DNA of 64,000 nucleotides from Duganella radicis (GTDB lineage Bacteria > Pseudomonadota > Gammaproteobacteria > Burkholderiales > Burkholderiaceae_D), in NCBI RefSeq assembly GCF_009720825.1, contig NZ_WNKY01000009.1:105640-169639 (forward strand), written 5' to 3'. Shown here in pieces: positions 42,925 to 52,642 of the stretch. The position numbers were made by a program, and so were the translations under genes. Every line of letters starts with the position of its first letter. Within the stretch, counting starts at the first letter, position 1. The notes beneath the pieces are model-generated. The model saw nothing but the letters and a program-made list of their open reading frames with translations, did not search any database and was not told where the DNA came from.

Positions 42925-43662
42925 TCAGCCGTTCAGTTCCGCCACGAAGTCATACATATCGCCGCGGAAGTAGGAGCGGCAGAATTCGATGGCGCGGCCG
43001 TCGCGGTGGAAGCCCAGCCGTTCCACCGACAGTCCCGCCGAGCCTTCCTCGGCTTGCAGCAACTCGGCGTGCTCGCCGTTGAGCAGCAGGGCGCTCAGCC
43101 GCTGCAAGGCGCGCACCGGACGGTTGCCGGCCGCCTCCAGCGCCTCGTACATGGACATTTTCACCGCATCGATCGACGGCAGGAAGCCGGCCGCGATGGT
43201 CGCATATTCGATGCACATCGGGATGTCGTCGGCATAGCGGATGCGGTTGAAGCGGTACACCGGCGAGCCTGGACTGAGCCGCAGGCGCAGCGCTTCCTCC
43301 GGTGTCACCGTGCCGGTCGAGCGTTTCAGCCAGACGCTGCGCGGCGTGCGTCCGCGCGCCCGCATGTCTTCTGAAAAGGATGTCAGTTTGGCGAAGTTCT
43401 TTTCTATGCGGGTGTTGATGAAATTGCCCGAGCCGGGACGCCGCACCAGCAGCCCCTCCGACACCAGGCCATCGATCGCCTTGCGCACCGTGATGCGCGA
43501 CAGGTTGAGTTCCGCCGCCAGCAGGCGCTCGGCCGGCAGCGCCGCTTCCGGACCATACAGGCGTTTATCGATCGCTTCGCGCAGCGCCCGTTGCAATTGC
43601 TGATACAGAGGCAGGTTGCTGCCTTGCCCCACGGTTTCCATGATCTTTACCAACGAGCTCAT
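42925..43662 (-). CDS. GntR/HutC-type regulator beside the TonB receptor
   Basis: 245 residues. The N-terminal winged HTH is LYQQLQRALREAIDKRLYG...LPAERLLAAELNLSRITVRKAIDGLVSEGLL (about 19-70), and a UTRA effector domain follows. UTRA proteins of this type (NagR/DasR/NagQ-like) bind GlcNAc-6-P or GlcN-6-P. It is divergent from the TonB receptor, so it probably controls that gene and itself. The window has a second GntR in the nag operon; the two are paralogues with clearly different sequences. The start at 43662 fits the HTH spacing. Confidence 0.9.
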   Translation of the reverse strand: MSSLVKIMETVGQGSNLPLYQQLQRALREAIDKRLYGPEAALPAERLLAAELNLSRITVRKAIDGLVSEGLLVRRPGSGNFINTRIEKNFAKLTSFSEDMRARGRTPRSVWLKRSTGTVTPEEALRLRLSPGSPVYRFNRIRYADDIPMCIEYATIAAGFLPSIDAVKMSMYEALEAAGNRPVRALQRLSALLLNGEHAELLQAEEGSAGLSVERLGFHRDGRAIEFCRSYFRGDMYDFVAELNG

Positions 43663-44001
43663 GCAGCCATCCTGGTGAGTGATTAGGTCGACTGATAATA
43701 CCAAAAAGAACCGGCGTGTTGGTATTGCACTGGTCTTCTGGTGGTTCGCATGATGCTGTGGGGCGTGAGTGTGGCTGCGGTACCACGCTTATTTAAAGTG
43801 GTATGTGTCCGGCTCACAACATGTGAAAAAAATATGGAAATTGGTAGTGTTCTGGTATTGGAGTGGAGTATATTTGAATAAGTGGTTTTGAAGTGGTTGC
43901 AAAAAAAGGGATCTGCGGGGAAGGTTGCGGCGGCAACCGCCCGGCGTGAGGGTCTACGTTAAAACTGACGGCTGAGAAGCCAGCAAATCAAGGGAGAGCA
44001 T
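43663..44001. promoter_or_regulatory. Control region between GntR and TonB receptor genes
   Basis: This 339-base AT-richer gap contains no gene. AATACCAA (43697-43704) and TTGGTATT (43719-43726) form an inverted pair with centres 22 bases apart. GTACCAC (43780-43786) and GTGGTAT (43798-43804) form a second. TTGGTAG and CTGGTATT lie near 43841 and 43852. These TGGTAT half-sites fit a GntR-type operator. AAAAAAAGGG and GGGAGAG near 43990 lie before the receptor ATG. Confidence 0.6.
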
Positions 44002-46689
44002 ATGAAGGGGAATTCCACGGTAGCGGTCCACGCCAGGGCAACTGGCCGCATGACGCCGATCGCCGCAGCGGTTGCGGTACTGGCCATGGGCATGGCCATG
44101 TCGGCACAGGCGCAAGAGGCCGACAAGCCTGAGAATGTGGTGACGGTGACGGGTATGCGCGCATCCCTGCAACAATCGCTGAACCAGAAAAAGAACGCCG
44201 ACTCGGTGGTGGAAGTGATCACCGCCGAAGACATCGGCAAGATGCCAGACAAGAACGTGGCCGACTCGCTGTCCCGCGTGGCCGGCGTGACCACCACCAG
44301 CGCCGGTTCGGCCGAAGGCTCGTTCGGCGAGAACGAGCACGTGCAGCTGCGCGGCATGCTGTCGCAACTGACCCTGACCACCCTGAACGGCCACACCGTG
44401 TCGAGCGGCGACTGGTACGGTCCGAACATCGCCGCCGGCGGCCGCAGCGTGTCGTACACCCTGCTGCCATCGGACCTGGTGGGCCGCATCGTGGTGCACA
44501 AATCGTCGCAGGCCGACCTGACCGAAGGCGGCGCCGCCGGTACCGTGGATATCCAGACCCGTCGTCCGCTCGAATTCAAGGAGCGCCTGACCACTTCGGC
44601 CTCGATCGAGGCGGCTTACTCCAGCGCCGCCAAGTCGACCGACCCGTCGGTGTCGGCCCTGGTGAACTGGAAGAACGACGACAACACCTTCGGCGTGCTG
44701 GCGCAAGTGTTCTCGCAAACCCGCAAGCTGCAACGCGCCGGTTCCGAAGGCGTGTGGTGGGACAAGACCGGCGCCACCTATCCGGACGCCTCGCTGGCCG
44801 GCAAGAACATCAGCCTGCTGAGCGGCGCGGTGCTGTTCGAGCAGGAGCGCAAGCGCCAGGGCGGCTACGTGGAAGCGCAATGGAAACCGCAAAGCAATGT
44901 GACCCTGGACCTGTCGGGCTTCCTGTCGACGGTCGACGCCAAGAACTACAACACCAACTACATGGCTGACCTGATCAACCCGGTCAACGGTCCGGGCTGG
45001 AACGGCGTGGCCGTCAAGCCGACCGGTTCGGCCACGGTGTCGGGCAACACCATCACCTCCATCTTCTACGACAAGAATGTCTTCGGCCCAAGCTCGGCCG
45101 GCGCGTTCTCGGTGGTGGAAGACGTGGCGGCGCGTCCCGACGCCAAAACCGATTCCAAGTTCGTCAACCTGGACGCCAAGTGGGTGGTCAATCCCGACCT
45201 GACCCTGAACGGCAAACTGGGCCACACCAGCGGCTCCGGCAAGACCAAGGACGTCGGCTTTGAAGTGCTGAGCGGCTGGAACCAGGGCGCGGGCTACTCG
45301 TTGACCTCGGACGGCATCTTCGTGCTGAACGTGCCGGGCGGCGACAAATTCGTCAAGGCCGGCGGCGGCATCGGCGGCTGGGGCAGCTACAGCGAGTCGG
45401 ACGACAAGGAAACCTACGGCCAGATCGACGCCGACCTGAAACTGGAATCGGCCCTGGTGCCATCGCTGAAATTCGGCGCGCGCTACGCCAAGCATGAACG
45501 CCAGCTGACCAAGCTGGCCATGACCCTGGGCGCCGGCGCCACCGACGAGGCGCAGATCCCGGACAGCGCCGTCGGCAACTACGACGCCAACTGGTACGGC
45601 AATCTGCCGGTCAATCCGACCCCGGGCTTCCGTCCGTTCAAGATCAGCAACGACTACGTCGCATCGTGGGTGGCCAAATACGCCAACTTCAATACCCACG
45701 CCTACCAGCAGGAGTTCGACATCAAGGAAGACGCGGCAGCGGCCTACCTGATGGCCAACTTGCAGCCGACCGAAACCATCAGCGGCAACGCCGGCGTGCG
45801 CGTGGTGCGCACCAAGATGGAGATCGCCGCTTACCTGCCGGGCGGTGCGCCGACCTACTCGCAAAGCTTCACCGACGTGCTGCCTAGCCTAAACCTGCGC
45901 GCCGATATCAACAAGGATCTGGTGGGCCGCTTCGCCCTCAACCGCGGCATGTCGCGTCCGGAGTTCGGCCAGCTGGCCGGCAACGACCTGCAAGACTTGC
46001 AGCACACCGGCGTCGGCAGCAATCCGTACCTGAAACCGATCCGCAGCAATAACGTGGACCTGAGCCTGGAGTGGTACTTCGCGCCGAAGGCCTTGCTGTC
46101 GCTGGGCTTCTTCCACAGCAAGCTGGATGGCATCATCGCCTACGGCCACAGCATCCTGCCATACGCCGATGCATCCAAAGCGGGCGTGATCGCCAACTAC
46201 GACATCTCGGCGCCGATCAACACCGACGGCCGCCTGAACGGCTTCGCTGCGGCGTATGAGCAGAACATCTGGGGCGGTTTCGGTCTGACCGGTAACTACA
46301 CCTACGCCGACGGCAAGCAAACCAGCAAGCTGGCGACCGGCACCTGCAACGGCAGCGCCTCCGAGGATTGCTCGCTGTACGGCACCTCGAAGAACTCGTA
46401 CAACGCCGGCGCGTATTATGAGGACGACCGTTTCAGCGCGCGTGTCAGCTACAGCCACCGTTCCACCTACAAGCTGGGCAACCGCGGCGGCGCCGACTAC
46501 TTCCAGAGCGCCAATGGCTCGCTGAACCTGTCCTTGAATTACACTATCAACAAGAACATCATGTTGACGGTGGAAGCGCAGAACCTGAACGATCCGCTGC
46601 TGACCGTGTACAAAACGGACACCACCCAGATCGCCGGCGTCTACAAGAACGGCAAGACCATCTACGGCGGCCTGCGCATCAAGTATTGA
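44002..46689 (+). CDS. TonB-dependent receptor for chitooligosaccharides (predicted)
   Basis: 895 residues. A signal peptide (about residues 1-38, ending SAQAQ) is followed by a plug domain (VVTVTGMRASLQQSLNQKKNADSVVEVITAEDIG) and a beta-barrel ending in ...GGLRIKY with a final aromatic. The sequence is of the Xanthomonas/Caulobacter-type TonB group often found in polysaccharide loci. A GntR regulator, GH18 and NagX neighbours point to GlcNAc oligomers as the substrate (inference). A perfect terminator follows the stop, so the downstream genes may have their own promoter or rely on read-through. Confidence 0.9.
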   Translation: MKGNSTVAVHARATGRMTPIAAAVAVLAMGMAMSAQAQEADKPENVVTVTGMRASLQQSLNQKKNADSVVEVITAEDIGKMPDKNVADSLSRVAGVTTTSAGSAEGSFGENEHVQLRGMLSQLTLTTLNGHTVSSGDWYGPNIAAGGRSVSYTLLPSDLVGRIVVHKSSQADLTEGGAAGTVDIQTRRPLEFKERLTTSASIEAAYSSAAKSTDPSVSALVNWKNDDNTFGVLAQVFSQTRKLQRAGSEGVWWDKTGATYPDASLAGKNISLLSGAVLFEQERKRQGGYVEAQWKPQSNVTLDLSGFLSTVDAKNYNTNYMADLINPVNGPGWNGVAVKPTGSATVSGNTITSIFYDKNVFGPSSAGAFSVVEDVAARPDAKTDSKFVNLDAKWVVNPDLTLNGKLGHTSGSGKTKDVGFEVLSGWNQGAGYSLTSDGIFVLNVPGGDKFVKAGGGIGGWGSYSESDDKETYGQIDADLKLESALVPSLKFGARYAKHERQLTKLAMTLGAGATDEAQIPDSAVGNYDANWYGNLPVNPTPGFRPFKISNDYVASWVAKYANFNTHAYQQEFDIKEDAAAAYLMANLQPTETISGNAGVRVVRTKMEIAAYLPGGAPTYSQSFTDVLPSLNLRADINKDLVGRFALNRGMSRPEFGQLAGNDLQDLQHTGVGSNPYLKPIRSNNVDLSLEWYFAPKALLSLGFFHSKLDGIIAYGHSILPYADASKAGVIANYDISAPINTDGRLNGFAAAYEQNIWGGFGLTGNYTYADGKQTSKLATGTCNGSASEDCSLYGTSKNSYNAGAYYEDDRFSARVSYSHRSTYKLGNRGGADYFQSANGSLNLSLNYTINKNIMLTVEAQNLNDPLLTVYKTDTTQIAGVYKNGKTIYGGLRIKY

Positions 46690-46712
46690 GCTTCATTGTG
46701 TAGCTAGTCTTC

Positions 46713-46741
46713 AGGCTGCCGGCAACGGCAGCCTTTTTTTT
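46713..46741 (+). terminator. Rho-independent terminator after the TonB receptor
   Basis: AGGCTGCCG / CGGCAGCCT form a perfect 9-base stem with a GCAA tetraloop and at least seven T residues after it. Confidence 0.9.
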
Positions 46742-46758
46742 ATCGAAACGAGAGGAGC

Positions 46759-47718
46759 ATGGTTGTGCACCGTTTTCTGAAATTCTTGCCGGCGTTGCTG
46801 GCCTGCCTGTGCGGCGGCGTGCAGGCCGCGCCGCAGGTGCTGTACAGCCCTTACAAGCATCTGGCGATCGACAGCGGCGTGCCGGCGCCGTACGTGAAGG
46901 GCGGGGCGCTGACCTGGGCCTTCGCCAGCGGCGAATGCGGCAGCGAGGTGTGGGGCGCGCAAAGCGCGCAGCAGGTGGCCGACGGCCATGTCGCCGCCTT
47001 CGTCCAGGCCGGCGTCGACTATGTGGTTTCCACCGGCGGCCAGGGCGCGGTGTTCACCTGCGCCACCGACGAGGGGATGGAGCGCTTCATCGCGCGCTAC
47101 CAGTCGCCGCGCATGATCGGCATCGACTTCGACATCGAGGAAGGCCAGAGCGAACAGCAGATTGCATCGCTGGCCGAACGGGCGGCGGCCGCGCAACAGC
47201 GCCATCCGGGCTTGCGCTTCAGCTTTACCATCGCTACCCATGCCGCCGCCGATGGCAGCCAACTGAGTCTTAACGCCACCGGCGAGATGGTGCTGAAGGC
47301 GGCGCGCGCCAGCGGCCTGCGCGACTATGCGCTGAACCTGATGGTGATGGATTATGGCGCGGCCAGCCCGGCCAACTGCGTGGTGCGCAAGGGCCGTTGC
47401 GACATGGGCCGCTCGGCCATCCAGGCGGCACGCAATGTGCACGCCAAATACGGCGTGCCGCTGGAACAGATCGAGCTGACGGTGATGATTGGCGTGAACG
47501 ATGTGCTGGAAAATGTCTTCACGCTGGAGGACGCGCGCACGCTGACGGCGGCGGTGCGCGGCATGAAGCTGGCCGGCCTGCATTTCTGGTCGCTGGACCG
47601 CGACCGGCCATGCAGCGCGGAGAGTGGCGCCACCGGCACCGCCGACGCCCGCTGCAACGGCATGAAGAACGTGGCGGCCGGCGCTTACGCGCGCGCGCTG
47701 TCGGGAGCCCGGCGGTGA
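46759..47718 (+). CDS. Secreted GH18 chitinase-like protein
   Basis: 319 residues. The signal peptide is MVVHRFLKFLPALLACLCGGVQA. The GH18 catalytic element appears as IGIDFDIEEG, with Asp123, Asp125 and Glu127 (the proton donor). The first Asp of the usual DxxDxDxE is replaced by Ile, which also happens in some active GH18 branches. MVMDYG near 195-200 fits the substrate-side motif. The role is probably chitin or chitooligosaccharide hydrolysis in or outside the periplasm. GAGGAGC before the ATG. Its stop overlaps the next start. Confidence 0.85.
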   Translation: MVVHRFLKFLPALLACLCGGVQAAPQVLYSPYKHLAIDSGVPAPYVKGGALTWAFASGECGSEVWGAQSAQQVADGHVAAFVQAGVDYVVSTGGQGAVFTCATDEGMERFIARYQSPRMIGIDFDIEEGQSEQQIASLAERAAAAQQRHPGLRFSFTIATHAAADGSQLSLNATGEMVLKAARASGLRDYALNLMVMDYGAASPANCVVRKGRCDMGRSAIQAARNVHAKYGVPLEQIELTVMIGVNDVLENVFTLEDARTLTAAVRGMKLAGLHFWSLDRDRPCSAESGATGTADARCNGMKNVAAGAYARALSGARR

Positions 47719-48806
47719 GCGCGCGGATCAAGGCGCCGCGCTACCTGTCGCTGGACGTGCTGCGCGGGCTGACGGTGGCGCTGATGATCGTGGTGAACAC
47801 GCCCGGCGACTGGAACCACGCCTACGCCCAGTTGCTGCACGCCGCGTGGAACGGCTTCACCCTGACCGACTGGGTGTTTCCGACCTTCCTGTTCGCGGTG
47901 GGGAACGCGCTGGCCTTCGTCCTGCCCGGCTATGCGGCCAAGGGACGCGGCGCGGTATTGGCGCGCATCGGCAAGCGCAGCGGCCTGATTTTCCTGCTGG
48001 GCTTTCTGCTGTACTGGTTCCCGTTCATGTCGCCGCTGTCCGAAACCCGTATTCCCGGCGTGCTGCAAAGGATAGGGCTGTGCTTTGGCCTGGCTTCGCT
48101 GCTGCTTTACTTCTGGGGCCAGCGCGGCGGCCTGTGGTTCTGCGTGGCGGCCCTGCTGGGCTACTGGGCGCTGATGACGGGCTACGGCGATTACACCCTG
48201 GCCGGCAACGCCGGACGCCAGCTGGACCTGTGGCTGCTGGGCGAGCATCACCTGTATCGCGGCGAAGGCATCGCCTTCGATCCGGAAGGCTTGCTGGGCA
48301 CCTTGCCGGCAACAGTGAATGTCATCGCCGGCTATTTCGCCGGGCACTTGCTGGTCACGCGCGGACATGGGCGCGATACCCTGGTCCGGCTGCTGGCGGC
48401 GGGCTCCGTGTGTATTGTGCTGGCGCTGTGCTGGAACGGTGTTTTCCCGATCAATAAGAAGCTGTGGACCAGTTCCTACGTGCTGCTGACGGTGGGTCTG
48501 GACCTGTGGCTGCTGTCGCTGCTGGTATGGCTGATCGAGGTGCGCGGGATTCGGCGCGGCACTTACTTCTTCGAGGTGCTGGGCAAGAACACGCTGTTCA
48601 TTTATCTGCTGTCCGAGCTGGCGGTGATACTGCTGCAACGGCTCACGGTCGGCGGCAAGGATGGCTATAGCTGGCTGTACGCCACGCTGTTCCAGGGCTG
48701 GGGCTCGCCACAAGCCAGCTCGCTGCTGTTTGCGGTGGCGTTCATGCTGATGTGCTGGACGGTCGGCTGGCTCATGGACCGGCGCGGCATCTACGTGAAG
48801 GTGTAA
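47715..48806 (+). CDS. NagX-like membrane protein (DUF5009, HGSNAT family)
   Basis: 363 residues with about ten hydrophobic helices. It starts at GTG 47715, four bases inside the preceding stop, with GGAGC upstream. RYLSLDVLRGLTVALMIVVNTPG (residues 9-31) is the hallmark of the heparan-alpha-glucosaminide N-acetyltransferase-like family (COG4299). NagX genes are seen in nag clusters of proteobacteria and are predicted to act on, or carry, N-acetylglucosamine derivatives. Coupling to GH18 supports a role in GlcNAc handling. A bidirectional terminator follows. Confidence 0.88.
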   Translation: MSARIKAPRYLSLDVLRGLTVALMIVVNTPGDWNHAYAQLLHAAWNGFTLTDWVFPTFLFAVGNALAFVLPGYAAKGRGAVLARIGKRSGLIFLLGFLLYWFPFMSPLSETRIPGVLQRIGLCFGLASLLLYFWGQRGGLWFCVAALLGYWALMTGYGDYTLAGNAGRQLDLWLLGEHHLYRGEGIAFDPEGLLGTLPATVNVIAGYFAGHLLVTRGHGRDTLVRLLAAGSVCIVLALCWNGVFPINKKLWTSSYVLLTVGLDLWLLSLLVWLIEVRGIRRGTYFFEVLGKNTLFIYLLSELAVILLQRLTVGGKDGYSWLYATLFQGWGSPQASSLLFAVAFMLMCWTVGWLMDRRGIYVKV

Positions 48807-48810
48807 AAAA

Positions 48811-48833
48811 AAAGCCAGCTGGAAGCTGGCTTT
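48811..48833. terminator. Bidirectional terminator between NagX-like and TPR-like genes
   Basis: AAAGCCAGCT / AGCTGGCTTT with a 3-base loop. There is an A-run before and TTT...TTTT after it. It separates convergent genes ending at 48806 and 48839. Confidence 0.88.
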
Positions 48834-48838
48834 CAATT

Positions 48839-50143
48839 TTATTTAGCTTCGGCGGCGCCGATTTTCGGGCCGGTCTGGTACATGATCCAGTAGCGGGCCA
48901 GATCGGCGCGCGGGTCGGTGCCGGCCGCCAGCGGCTTCAGCACTTCCACCGACTCATCCTTCTTGCCGGCCATGGCCAGGGCGTAGCCCAGGCGCAGCTT
49001 GGCGTCGTCAGGATTCTTGGACACGCCTTTGGCGATACCTTGCTTCATCAGGTCGATGCCTTTGTCGAACTGGCCCAGGGTCACGTAGTTGTAGCCCAGG
49101 TTGACCAGGCCGACGCCGTCTTTCGACTTCTGTGCCGCCGGGATGCCGCTGTCGATGTTCTTGGCATCGTCAGCCGCGCCCTTGGTGGCGCTGGTCTTGA
49201 TTTTTTCCAGTGCGGCTTTGTCCTTGCCGGCAGGGATGCCGTTCGGGTAGCCCTTGTCCATGGCGATCTTGGCTTCGGTGAAGAAGCCGCCCAGCACGGC
49301 CAGTTCGGCCTGTTCGGCGTAATCCTCAGGCTCCATCTTCGTTGGCACGGTGACGGCTTTCAGGCGCACCAGGTCCAGGTCCAGACGGTTGTTGTAGGTC
49401 TTCTTGCCGCGGGTGCGGTTCAGCAGATCGTTCCAGTAGTCTTCGGTCGGGTAGTAGCGTGCCAGTTCTTCCACGGCTTGCAGATACAGCTCGTTGTCCT
49501 TGGTCTTGATGCCGACGTTGCCCAGCAGGTTCAGGGTGTCCTTCGGCGGCACGGCGCCGGATTGCTTGGCTTCGGCGATATCCTTCAGCACTTCGGTCTT
49601 GGTGGTGGCGAAGTCGTTCTTCAGGAAGTAGGAACGGATGATGAACTGGCGCTGTTTCTTGGTGTCGCCCGACTCGGTGCCATAACGCTCGAACCATTTG
49701 ATGGCGTTGTCGAAGTCTTTCAGGCCGCTGTAGTAGATGGTGGCGATGGCGTCGATGAAGCGCAGTTTGTTTTCAGGCGTCAGGCGGCCGGAATCGATCA
49801 TCGCGGTCAGGCCGGCGATGGTCATCTGCTGGTTGCCCGAGGCCTGGCCCAGTTGCACGCGCATCTGGTTCAGCACGAAGGTTTCGTACGGGGTCAGGTT
49901 AGGCATGGCCGCAGCCTGGTCGATACGGCTCTGGAATTCGGTGTAGTTTTTCGCGTCCAGCAGCGGCTTGGTTTGCGCCGGGTCGATCAGTTTGAAGATT
50001 TCCGGGCGGACGGCGTCTTTAGGCGGTTCCGGTTTCTTTTCTTCCGCTGCCTGGACCGGGGCCATGCCCACGATGGCTGGAACGGCATTCAGGCCGATGG
50101 CGGCCAGCAGCAGGCTGATACGAGCAAGACGAGTATGGGACAT
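48839..50143 (-). CDS. Exported TPR-like protein of unknown function
   Basis: 434 residues. The signal peptide is about residues 1-32 (SLLLAAIGLNAVPAIVGMAPVQA). The mature protein is all helical, with tetratricopeptide-like units such as LVNLGYNYVTLGQFDKGIDLMKQGIAKG near 345-372 and FNNAIKWFERYG-like FDNAIKWFERYGTE near 145-158. It probably acts as a periplasmic scaffold. It lies between the two halves of the GlcNAc region on the same strand as the big operon, 74 bases after the ATPase gene, so co-transcription is possible. AAGGATAACC precedes the ATG. Confidence 0.75.
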   Translation of the reverse strand: MSHTRLARISLLLAAIGLNAVPAIVGMAPVQAAEEKKPEPPKDAVRPEIFKLIDPAQTKPLLDAKNYTEFQSRIDQAAAMPNLTPYETFVLNQMRVQLGQASGNQQMTIAGLTAMIDSGRLTPENKLRFIDAIATIYYSGLKDFDNAIKWFERYGTESGDTKKQRQFIIRSYFLKNDFATTKTEVLKDIAEAKQSGAVPPKDTLNLLGNVGIKTKDNELYLQAVEELARYYPTEDYWNDLLNRTRGKKTYNNRLDLDLVRLKAVTVPTKMEPEDYAEQAELAVLGGFFTEAKIAMDKGYPNGIPAGKDKAALEKIKTSATKGAADDAKNIDSGIPAAQKSKDGVGLVNLGYNYVTLGQFDKGIDLMKQGIAKGVSKNPDDAKLRLGYALAMAGKKDESVEVLKPLAAGTDPRADLARYWIMYQTGPKIGAAEAK

Positions 50144-50217
50144 GGTTATCCTTCAATCAAACATATTAGGGATGTAAACCCGCGTATTGTTACACAAAAC
50201 CGGTTCGAATTACGAAT

Positions 50218-51315
<1,098 letters not shown>

Positions 51316-51318
51316 GCG

Positions 51319-52620
51319 TTACACCACTTGCTCGATCGAAGCGGCCCGTTTTTCTTCCTGCGGCTGAGGGCGCGCGGTCATCGGGATGATCTGCGACAGG
51401 ATGGCGACAGGAATCGCCGACAGCATCACCCAGATGAAGAAGTGCTGGTAGCCCAGCGCGATCTGGATGTCGCCGCTGAACAGTTTGAACAGCACAAAGC
51501 CCAGTTGCATGATGCCGGTGGCGAATGCGTAGTGCGCGGTCTGGTATTTGCCCGGCGCGACCACCTGCATCATGTACAGGATCAGGCCAACGAAGCCGAA
51601 GCCGTAGCCGAACATTTCCGCGCTCAGCGCGGTGGCGATGATGGACAGGTCGGTCGGCTGGAAGTAGGACAGCAGGTAGAAGGCGACGTTCGGCAGGTTG
51701 ACCGCGAGGATCAGCCACAGGATGGCGCGCTTGAGGCTCAGCCACGAGGTGAAGTAGCCGCCGGCGATGGAGCCGACCAGGAAGGCCACCGTGCCCACCG
51801 TGCCATACACCGCGCCCACTTCGGCGGTGGTCAGGCCAAGGCCGCCGAGATGGCGCACCTCGCGCAGGAACAGCGGGCCAATCGACTGCACCTGCGCCTC
51901 GCCGGCGCGGAACAGGATGATGAACACGATCGACACCCAGATGCCGGGTTTCTTGAAGAATTCCACGATCACTTCGCGCAGGGTGCGGGCGATGGCGGCG
52001 GCGTTGGTGTCGGCGCTGACGGTGTTCTTCGCCAGCGGCAGCGACCAGCCGTTGTACAGGCCCAGGCCCACCATCATGGCGCCGAGGATGCAGAAGCAGA
52101 TGGTCCATGCCGGCACCACGCCCAGCGTTTTTTCGAAATGACCGGCCAGCAGCAGCAGGGCGCCGGTGGTGAAGAACTTGGCGGCGTTGAAGAAGGTACC
52201 GGTCCAGCCGGCGTACTTGGCCTGTTCCTTTTCATCGAGGCTGGTGATGTACAAGCCATCGCACGCGATGTCATGGGTGGCGGAGGCGATGCCGACCAGC
52301 GCGAGCATCACCATGCAGGCCGCGAACCAGAACGGTGCTTGCAGCGCCAGCGCCACGCCGCCCAGGCACAAACCGCCGAACACCTGGAAGAAGGTCACCA
52401 CCAGCTTCTTGCTGCTGGCCAGTTCCAGGAAGGGACTCCACAATGGCTTGAACACCCAGGCAAAGCCGATCAAGCCGGTCCAGTGATTCAGCTCGTCGTT
52501 CGGTACGCCCATGCTCTTCAACATCTGGTTGGCGACGATGGCGACCGCGAAGAAGGGCAGGCCCTGTGCCAGGTACAGGCTGGGCACCCAGAGCTTGGGA
52601 TTGCGGATGAAGGTTTTCAT
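51319..52620 (-). CDS. AmpG-like MFS transporter of the nag operon
   Basis: 433 residues with about twelve spans. LWVPSLYLAQGLPFFAVAIVANQMLKSMG and ASATHDIACDGLYI are typical of the AmpG family, which imports GlcNAc-anhydro-muropeptides or, in some clusters, chitobiose-like sugars. It sits directly after a GH3 beta-N-acetylglucosaminidase and before the ABC ATPase, so it is a second importer in an operon that already has an ABC importer. The real substrate cannot be decided from the sequence. Confidence 0.85.
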   Translation of the reverse strand: MKTFIRNPKLWVPSLYLAQGLPFFAVAIVANQMLKSMGVPNDELNHWTGLIGFAWVFKPLWSPFLELASSKKLVVTFFQVFGGLCLGGVALALQAPFWFAACMVMLALVGIASATHDIACDGLYITSLDEKEQAKYAGWTGTFFNAAKFFTTGALLLLAGHFEKTLGVVPAWTICFCILGAMMVGLGLYNGWSLPLAKNTVSADTNAAAIARTLREVIVEFFKKPGIWVSIVFIILFRAGEAQVQSIGPLFLREVRHLGGLGLTTAEVGAVYGTVGTVAFLVGSIAGGYFTSWLSLKRAILWLILAVNLPNVAFYLLSYFQPTDLSIIATALSAEMFGYGFGFVGLILYMMQVVAPGKYQTAHYAFATGIMQLGFVLFKLFSGDIQIALGYQHFFIWVMLSAIPVAILSQIIPMTARPQPQEEKRAASIEQVV

Positions 52621-52642
52621 GTGGAGTCTCCCCGTGTTTTAT

